Positions 58,187 to 64,000 of a stretch of 64,000 bases of DNA are shown piece after piece. The stretch is from positions 15,522,150 through 15,586,149 of the forward strand of contig CAMGYJ010000004.1 in assembly GCA_946122785.1 (NCBI GenBank), written 5' to 3'. Position 1 is the first letter of the stretch; the number at the start of each line of letters is the position of its first letter. Source of the stretch: Linum tenue (Eukaryota; Streptophyta; Magnoliopsida; Malpighiales; Linaceae). The notes beneath the pieces were generated by a model that did no database searches, was not told the origin of the DNA, and saw only the letters and a list, made by a program, of their open reading frames with translations. Made by a program: the position numbers and the translations under genes.

Positions 58187-58964
58187 GTAGATTAGAGGTA
58201 AGATCCTGTGTGAATCAGTCGTTGGATCATTCTATAAATTTGCTATGATGTTAAGTATATTGATTTCTTAGAATGTACCGTTCAGAACGTAGTTTTGATG
58301 TCGGAGTGGTCAGGAATAATTGTTAGAAGTAGGGGAGTTGGTTTTGAAGTGAAAAGAAAGTAGTTGACAGTTTTGAAATGTCAAGTTAAAATGATTGCTG
58401 GGATCAAACGGCTGATCCAAATGGTCGGAAATTTGGATATGTTGTATCCCTATTAATCTAGTTTCAGTAGCAACCAGAATCAACCGATTTGGTTAAGTAT
58501 CAAGGGAGAAATGATCAAAACGGTGAAGCAGGGTAAAGTGTGCTGTTGTGCGACTTCCCTAGTGGCCTTATCGACATGCATGAATACAACCATGATTATG
58601 ATGACTGTATACGTATCTTGGTGCTTGAATAACCTGGAAAATTTGTATATAAAGGTAAGGAGCAAGCCGGGGGCTCATCCAAAGGCAAGGGCATAGCCGA
58701 GTGAAGACAAAACTGTGAGTAGATTCTAATCTTATATCTACTTCAACATAATCACAGTATTCGGGTCATGAAGCGGCCCGAATACATATCGGGGTCATGA
58801 AGCGGCTCCGGTATAATATGGGAATTTATGGGAAATGATATGGCTATGTGATATGGCTTATTGGTGTTTATTCATTATCTGCATTTGGTATGAAGTTGGA
58901 AATGCATGAATTGTGAATGGGATATGGAAAGACATTTTGTTGATTTATTGTGTGGGTTATGAGT
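58187..58964 (+). repeat. Gypsy-type LTR, second piece
   Basis: Continues the sequence cut at 52295. Contains GGGGGCTCATCCAAAGGCAA, ACTGTGAGTAGATTCTAA and two GGGTCATGAAGCGG words (58764 and 58792), the latter two motifs shared with 20561-20625. Cut at 58964 by the copia element (duplication TGAGT) and resumes at 63546. Confidence 0.5.
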
Positions 58965-59136
58965 TGTAATTGCTGGAATATCTTGATTGTATTAGATATC
59001 AGAGAAGTGTTTTATACACACTTTACAACAGAAAGCTATCCCACGTAGCTACAAGAGGGGAAACTAACTAACCACTAAGTACATGACTTAATATAGTAAT
59101 AAGGTAATTAAGAATAATTAAGAACTATCCTTATCA
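58965..59136 (-). repeat. Copia 3' LTR
   Basis: 172 bp, TG...CA ends, identical by eye to 63374-63545. The last 19 bases hold the end and stop codon of the gag-pol ORF. Confidence 0.96.
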
Positions 59137-62100
59137 CGCCCCCGCAAGATGGAGGAGGGTACGACGCCAATCTTGGAGCGAAGTAGCTGATAACGAGTGA
59201 TGGGGAGCGGCTTTGTTAACGAGTCTGCGAGCTGATGGGCTGTAGGAATGTGGCGGATGTGGAGGGCCGAGGACTGGACAAGCTCGCGGACAAAGAGATA
59301 ATCAAGAGCCAAGTGTTTCATGCGCGAGTGGTGAATAGGGTTGGCAGAGAAGTTGACCGCGCCGAGGTTGTCGCAGTAGAGGACTGGTGGACGAGAAACG
59401 GGACGATGAAGCTCCTGAAGTAGATTTTGAATCCATAAAAGCTCAGATGTAGCATGAGCGAGAGAACGATACTCAGCCTCCGTACTAGAGCGTGCCACTG
59501 AACGTTGCTTTTTAGACTTCCAAGAGATAAGATTGCCACCAAAGTAAATGAGATACCCCATAGTGGACGTGCGATCATCCGGATCGCCCGCCCAATCAGA
59601 GTCGGCGAAGGCGACAAGGGTGGGCGAATCAATCGGACAGAGACGAAGGCCAAGAGAAGATGTACCACGGAGATAGCGAAGCAGCCGCTTGACATGTTGC
59701 CAGTGGAGCTGAGTGGGAGCATGCATAAACTGGGAGAGTTTGTTGACTGCAAAGGCGATGTCGGGGCGGGTGCACAAGAGATACTGTAGTGAACCAAGAG
59801 CCTGCTTGTAGAGAGTAGGATCTGCCGGGGGAGACCCATCAGTAAGCTGAAGCTTGGCGGCGGACGATAAAGGAGTGGGAGCAGGATGAGAGTCGGCCAT
59901 ACCAAAGCGCTGTAAGAGATCCATAACATACTTCTGTTGAGATAGCAAATACCCATCGGCGGAGGGAAGAACCTCGATACCCAAAAAATAGCTGACAGGG
60001 CCGAGGCTTTTGAGAGAGAACCGTGCAGCAAGTCGTTGTTGAAAATGAGCTAGAGAGGAACCATTATTACCGGTGAGCAGAAGATCGGCAACATAGACTA
60101 GAAAATACATGGTGACCCCCTCGTTGTGGTAGATGAATAAAGAGGCATCGGATTTGGACTTGACAAAGCCTTCTTGTTCAAGAAAACCAGACAACGACAT
60201 ATACCAGGACCGGGGAGCCTGACGAAGCCCATAGATGGCACGAGAGAGACAACACACATGATCAGGATAGGCAGGGTCACGGAACCCCGGTGGCTGTTCC
60301 ATGTAAACAGTTTCATCAAGAGAGCCATGCAGAAATGCGTTATTAACATCAAACTGTAAGATGGGCCATTGTTGAGAAAGAGCAATGCTGAACACAGTGC
60401 GAATGGTGACCGGCTTGAGGACCGGGCTATAAGTATCATGAAAATCAATGCCAGGGCGCTGGGTGAAGCCCTTGGCAACCAACCGAGCCTTGAATCGATC
60501 CACCGAGCCATCCGGGTTCCATTTGATGCGGAAAATCCACCGACAATCGACGATGTTGCAGGAGAGAGGACGCGGAACGAGTGTCCAGGTATGGTTGGAG
60601 AGGAGAGCACGAAACTCAGCCCACATCGCCGCCGTCCAACGAGGGTCTTTGAGAGCTTGCTTGACGGTATTGGGCACGGCAGGATGAGTAACCTGTGAGA
60701 CAAATAACTTCTTTGGGCAGAAAATCCCATGCTGGCTGCGGGTGATGGGACGGCGAGGAGCCTTGGCTGGCGGTGGAGGTGGGCGATCTTGATGCGAAGA
60801 AGTAGCAGCAGGGGACACACCGGAGGCAGAGGTACCGGAGCGACTATGAGCAGGCGAAGAGGCCGGTGGCGACGCAGGCGGCAGCGGGGCTGGCGGGGCA
60901 GTGGGTGTAGAGGGAAGGTGGAGTATGGTAACAGGTGGGGTAGTGATGGAAATCCAGGAGGGAGGGTCATAGGAAGCAGGCGAGGGTGAAGAGAGTCCCG
61001 GAAAAAGGGATTCTTCAAATAAAACATGGCGTGAGACAAAAACTCTATGAGAAGTTGGGTCATAACATTTATATGCACTTTGTGTGAGGGAGTAGCCAAG
61101 AAAAATACAACGACGGGATCGGGGAGATAATTTGTTGGCAGAATAAGGACGGAGCCAAGGGTAGCAGACACAGCCAAAGACACGGAGTTTGAGGTAATTG
61201 GGTGGTTCATTAAACAGGGAAAAATATGGGGTAAGGCCACGAAGAGCGGTCGAGGGGAGACGATTGATAAGATAGGTAGCGGTTTGAAAGGCATGAGACC
61301 AAAAACAGAGTGGAAGATTAGCTGTGTGAAGAAGAGCCAGACCAGTTTCAACAATATGCCTATGTTTACGTTCTGCAAGACCATTGTGTTGCGGAGTATG
61401 GGGTGGAGTTAAAAGGTGGGTAATGCCACGAGTTTGAAGGAACGAACACAGCTTTTGAAACTCACCACCACCATCACTATAAACACGTCGAATGGTGGTG
61501 TTGAAATAATTTTCAACCAATGTCGTATAGGTGGTAAAAAGGGCATGCACATCAGATTTGCGAGACATAGGATATAGCCACGTATAACGAGTGAAATGAT
61601 CAACAATTACCAAATAGTAGGAAAAATGATCATGTGAAACAATAGGCGAAGGCCCCCAAACATCCATGTATAACAAATCAAATGGTCTGGTACTGGAGAG
61701 GCTAGAAATGGAAAACGGTAGTTTGTGACTTTTGTGAAGGGAACAAGATTCACAAGAAGTATGTGAGGACAAAGAGGTGACAGGGAGAGATTGTTTACGA
61801 ATAACACGAGAGAGAAGCTTGAGGTGAGGGTGGCCCAGCCGTTTATGCCAGAGTGCAGAGGATGCCCGCGTCGCAGTCAAGGCCAGCCGAATGGGTTGGG
61901 ACTCCTGCGGTAGCTCATAGACGTCACCGTTATTCTGGCCTCGTAACAGGTGCGCCCCCGTGGCTAGATCCTTCACAACAAAGAAATCAGAAAAGAATTC
62001 CACCGACACCGGATTAGTCTTACATAATTGGGCAACAGAGAGTAGACGCCGCTTGATAGCAGGCACACATAAGACATTGTGAAGATCCAAACGTGCATGA

Positions 62101-63233
62101 GAGGAAGACAAATGGGATTGCCCAATGTGAGAAATAGTCAAACCTGACCCATCGCCGATAAGCACCTCATCAGGACCAGCATAATCAGAATATAGAGAGA
62201 GATGACCAAGATCAGGGGTCATATGATTGGTAGCCGCCGAATCAACCAGCCACCCGGAATTGGAGGAGGACGAGACATCAGTATGGTGCATTTGGGGGCG
62301 ACCACGAATGCGAAAGCAGTCTTTCGCAGAGTGACCGACCTTGTCGCAAAATTGACAGAGCAGCTGTGGCCGGCCAAGAATAGAGGAAGCAGGCGGGCTT
62401 GAAGAGTATCCATGGGGCGAACGAGGGGAATAGTTTCCACGAGGGGAGCGTGGGCTGGACTCCCGGCGGGAATTGGTGTCGGCGCCATAGTAGGGAGGCG
62501 GAGGAGAGCCGCGATGATGACGACCAGGATGGCGAGAAGAAGGATGCAGGGATCGGCCACGAGCAGAAGAAAAGGCAGTCGTGGGAGCAGCAGACTGAGG
62601 GAGGCGAGCCAGATCAGCCTCGTAATCAACGAGGCGATCATGAAGGTCTTCGAGCTGAATGGTCGTATCCCGGGCACGAATGGCGGCAGCAAGCTGACCG
62701 AATTCCTCGCGCAAGCCCCGCAGAATGTGAAGGATTAAATCTTCCGGAGCAACAGGAGCATTGACAAGGGCGAGTTCCGCAGCGGTGGTGCGCATCGCTT
62801 GGAGGTAAATGGAAACCGGACGAGTGCCTTGCTTCTCTTGGCTGAGTTTGTCTTTGAGATTGATCACTCGTTGTCGAGACTGACTGGCGAACATCCGCTC
62901 CAGGATCAGCCAGGCTTGGCGAGAGGTTGGGGCAGCAGAGACATAAGGAGCAACCGCCGGGGACACAGAGGCAAGAATAGCATGGAGGAGGAGCTGGTCT
63001 TGCCGGAACCAGTGAGTGCGGACAGCAGTGGATTCAGCGGCAGCGGGTTCAGGAAGCGAGCCGTCAAGGAACTTGAGAAGGTCGAGACCACGGAGAAGGG
63101 TGAAAAGTTGGGCCCGCCAGGTGGGGAAGTTGTCGCCGGACAGCTTGGTGGGGAGTTGGGATGCTGGGTTCAGCGTGATGATTTGATTGGGATCATTGAT
63201 ATTGATCACGGATTCGCCGGAATTGCCTGCCAT
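59118..63233 (-). CDS. Copia Gag-Pol polyprotein, intact frame, reverse transcriptase motif altered
   Basis: 1,371 residues from a true ATG (63233). In order: Gag (1-~290), CCHC knuckle CQFCDKVGHSAKDC (~293-306), protease WLVDSAATNHM (Asp ~331), integrase zinc-binding part with HKRLGHPHL and CESC, integrase core with Asp ~524 (MDVWGP), YSDGGGEF and the HNGLAERKH region, reverse transcriptase from ~860, and RNase H with FADSDWAG, STEAEY and YCDNLGA. Retrotransposition enzymes act in cytoplasmic particles and, for integrase, in the nucleus. In the reverse transcriptase the first Asp (VNNAFLHG region, ~962) is present, but the YxDD motif reads YVAD at ~1047-1050. The codon at 60087-60089 is GCC, one base from an Asp codon. 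The DSA form of the protease is also seen in other copia elements, so it is not flagged. The ORF runs through the polypurine tract into the LTR. Confidence 0.95.
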   Translation of the reverse strand: MAGNSGESVININDPNQIITLNPASQLPTKLSGDNFPTWRAQLFTLLRGLDLLKFLDGSLPEPAAAESTAVRTHWFRQDQLLLHAILASVSPAVAPYVSAAPTSRQAWLILERMFASQSRQRVINLKDKLSQEKQGTRPVSIYLQAMRTTAAELALVNAPVAPEDLILHILRGLREEFGQLAAAIRARDTTIQLEDLHDRLVDYEADLARLPQSAAPTTAFSSARGRSLHPSSRHPGRHHRGSPPPPYYGADTNSRRESSPRSPRGNYSPRSPHGYSSSPPASSILGRPQLLCQFCDKVGHSAKDCFRIRGRPQMHHTDVSSSSNSGWLVDSAATNHMTPDLGHLSLYSDYAGPDEVLIGDGSGLTISHIGQSHLSSSHARLDLHNVLCVPAIKRRLLSVAQLCKTNPVSVEFFSDFFVVKDLATGAHLLRGQNNGDVYELPQESQPIRLALTATRASSALWHKRLGHPHLKLLSRVIRKQSLPVTSLSSHTSCESCSLHKSHKLPFSISSLSSTRPFDLLYMDVWGPSPIVSHDHFSYYLVIVDHFTRYTWLYPMSRKSDVHALFTTYTTLVENYFNTTIRRVYSDGGGEFQKLCSFLQTRGITHLLTPPHTPQHNGLAERKHRHIVETGLALLHTANLPLCFWSHAFQTATYLINRLPSTALRGLTPYFSLFNEPPNYLKLRVFGCVCYPWLRPYSANKLSPRSRRCIFLGYSLTQSAYKCYDPTSHRVFVSRHVLFEESLFPGLSSPSPASYDPPSWISITTPPVTILHLPSTPTAPPAPLPPASPPASSPAHSRSGTSASGVSPAATSSHQDRPPPPPAKAPRRPITRSQHGIFCPKKLFVSQVTHPAVPNTVKQALKDPRWTAAMWAEFRALLSNHTWTLVPRPLSCNIVDCRWIFRIKWNPDGSVDRFKARLVAKGFTQRPGIDFHDTYSPVLKPVTIRTVFSIALSQQWPILQFDVNNAFLHGSLDETVYMEQPPGFRDPAYPDHVCCLSRAIYGLRQAPRSWYMSLSGFLEQEGFVKSKSDASLFIYHNEGVTMYFLVYVADLLLTGNNGSSLAHFQQRLAARFSLKSLGPVSYFLGIEVLPSADGYLLSQQKYVMDLLQRFGMADSHPAPTPLSSAAKLQLTDGSPPADPTLYKQALGSLQYLLCTRPDIAFAVNKLSQFMHAPTQLHWQHVKRLLRYLRGTSSLGLRLCPIDSPTLVAFADSDWAGDPDDRTSTMGYLIYFGGNLISWKSKKQRSVARSSTEAEYRSLAHATSELLWIQNLLQELHRPVSRPPVLYCDNLGAVNFSANPIHHSRMKHLALDYLFVRELVQSSALHIRHIPTAHQLADSLTKPLPITRYQLLRSKIGVVPSSILRGRDKDSS
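59137..59150 (-). other. Polypurine tract of the copia element
   Basis: The minus strand reads CTTGCGGGGGCG up to the LTR start TGATAAGG. It is translated as part of the polyprotein (ILRGR), so coding and priming functions overlap. Confidence 0.8.
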
Positions 63234-63361
63234 GGTGAAACGAGAAGAAGGCTGGGCAAAGAATGGTGCTGTGTGTTTTTGAAAAAAGGAAGAAGAGAAA
63301 CAGAAAGAAGAAAGGAGACGTGATTTGTGGTAGATTTAGGGTTAAGGAGATCAGAACCGAT

Positions 63362-63373
63362 GCTCTGATACCA
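63362..63373 (-). other. Primer-binding site, initiator tRNA-Met type
   Basis: The minus strand reads TGGTATCAGAGC, directly adjoining the 5' LTR end at 63374. This is the classical plant copia primer site. Confidence 0.93.
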
Positions 63374-63545
63374 TGTAATTGCTGGAATATCTTGATTGTA
63401 TTAGATATCAGAGAAGTGTTTTATACACACTTTACAACAGAAAGCTATCCCACGTAGCTACAAGAGGGGAAACTAACTAACCACTAAGTACATGACTTAA
63501 TATAGTAATAAGGTAATTAAGAATAATTAAGAACTATCCTTATCA
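63374..63545 (-). repeat. Copia 5' LTR
   Basis: 172 bp. As the 5' LTR of a minus-strand element it should carry the promoter, and transcription would run leftward. Identical by eye to the 3' LTR. Confidence 0.96.
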
Positions 63546-63599
63546 TGAGTAAGCAGTCGAGCTTGCGAACTCGTCCTGCCTGTTTATATTTGAAGTAAG
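63546..63599 (+). repeat. Gypsy-type LTR, third piece
   Basis: The sequence resumes after the copia element with the second TGAGT and continues for 54 bp (GTAAGCAGTCGAGC...) to the start of the next LTR at 63600. Inferred to be the same interrupted LTR because the copia duplication joins it to 58964. Confidence 0.5.
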
Positions 63600-64000
63600 T
63601 GATAGACCGATAATTACACATGTTTTCACCCCTATTCTGAAGCCGTTTGAGATTTTGATTCTCGTGTTTTAAGCCGATTTCACGCTAGGTTGTATGTTTA
63701 TGTCATATTTCAGGACCCGGCGTTGGAATCGAGGCAGAGAAACGAGTTCTGGGTCGAAAGGAGCAAAGTTGGGACGAAGTGGGCTGCTGGGGGAAAATAC
63801 CCGGCCATGACCAAGAATACCCGGCTGGGTATTATTACTTTGGGCGCCGGCGAGAATCAGAGAGGGACCCGGGCGTGAAGGCAAAAATCCCCGATCGGGA
63901 ATTATTGGAGCAGACCGGGGATTTTCCCTTTACTGATACGCGCGTTTTGAATAATACCCGATCGATACCCAAAATACTCGACCGGGTATTTCGACCGGGT
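63600..64000 (+). mobile_element. LARD-family LTR, plus orientation, cut by the window end
   Basis: Starts TGATAGACCGATAATTAC at 63600, the inverse complement of the ends at 27809 and 48546. It continues with inverse matches to GAAATATGACA (63707) and the family body. The variable module (from ~63793) has ATACCCGGCTGGGTATT-type palindromes like the 26469 copy. Whether this is a solo LTR or a whole element cannot be told, because about 0.9 kb or more lies beyond the window. Confidence 0.85.

Larger units (their letters stand above)
58965..63545 (-). mobile_element. Full-length Ty1/copia retrotransposon, 4,581 bp, very recent insertion
   Basis: LTRs 58965-59136 and 63374-63545 are both 172 bp and identical by eye (TGTAATTGC...CCTTATCA). 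The duplication TGAGT flanks the element (58960-58964 and 63546-63550). The minus-strand order is 5' LTR, tRNA-iMet primer site, one gag-pol ORF, polypurine tract, 3' LTR. LTR identity and the unbroken ORF mean that insertion was recent on an evolutionary scale. The reverse transcriptase lacks one catalytic aspartate (see the ORF), so the copy probably cannot move by its own enzyme. Confidence 0.96.

Noticed and set aside
60098..61384. 428-codon minus-strand ORF inside the copia region
   Set aside because: Shadow frame of the Gag-Pol ORF; the main frame carries all recognisable domains.
62231..62250. Protease motif DSA instead of DSG in the copia polyprotein as a second defect
   Set aside because: Other copia elements carry DTA or DSA forms, so this is within normal variation.

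Overview
The window is a piece of a plant nuclear chromosome, most likely a dicot. It holds two ordinary intron-containing genes (a DUF789 protein and RHL1), plant-type L1 LINEs with DUF4283 ORF1 proteins, Ty1/copia and Ty3/gypsy retrotransposons, and TIR DNA transposons (MULE, CACTA, hAT MITEs). I cannot name the species. No rRNA, tRNA gene, CRISPR array or bacterial-style operon was seen.

Layout. 0-2 kb: AT-rich DNA with one exon-like remnant of an RPA1-type OB-fold. 2-9 kb: a minus-strand Tat/Ogre-like gypsy element that carries gag but no visible pol, with a 61-bp satellite array in its 3' UTR. 9-14.2 kb: a minus-strand non-autonomous large LTR element (LARD-like, LTRs 1.4 kb); its left LTR is truncated at a CT tract. 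15-19.9 kb: a decayed minus-strand LINE. 20-22.7 kb: a gypsy-LTR-like remnant holding an hAT-type MITE with a perfect 8-bp target duplication. 23.3-31.3 kb: a nest, in which a ~228-bp tandem repeat is split by a 7.1-kb MULE-like TIR element, which holds a LINE, which is split by a solo LTR. 31.3-34.7 kb: repeats and a LINE RNase H scrap. 34.7-42.7 kb: the gene island, with a DUF789 gene (+) and RHL1 (-), tail to tail. 43-45 kb: an hAT-like MITE, then a complete 1,656-bp MULE (82-bp TIRs, 9-bp target duplication) carrying a GRF zinc-finger gene. 45-51.7 kb: a plus-strand LINE with a second solo LTR between its ORFs. 51.7-64 kb: a gypsy-type LTR cut into pieces by a 5.9-kb CACTA element and by a very young copia element (172-bp LTRs identical by eye, intact 1,371-aa ORF), then the start of another LTR of the LARD family.

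How it works together. Apart from the two host genes, and possibly the GRF gene, the window is layered transposable-element insertions. Many carry target-site duplications that can be read directly, so their order can be deduced. The most notable observations are: (1) the apparently newest element, the copia copy, has an intact ORF but lacks one of the two catalytic aspartates of its reverse transcriptase (YVAD where YxDD is expected); (2) a family of four LTRs carries an ordered half-site / palindrome / inverted-half-site module whose base sequence differs between subfamilies while the order is kept; (3) a compact MULE carries a GRF zinc-finger, coiled-coil, membrane-anchor gene; (4) a gag-only gypsy element has a 61-bp satellite in its 3' UTR.
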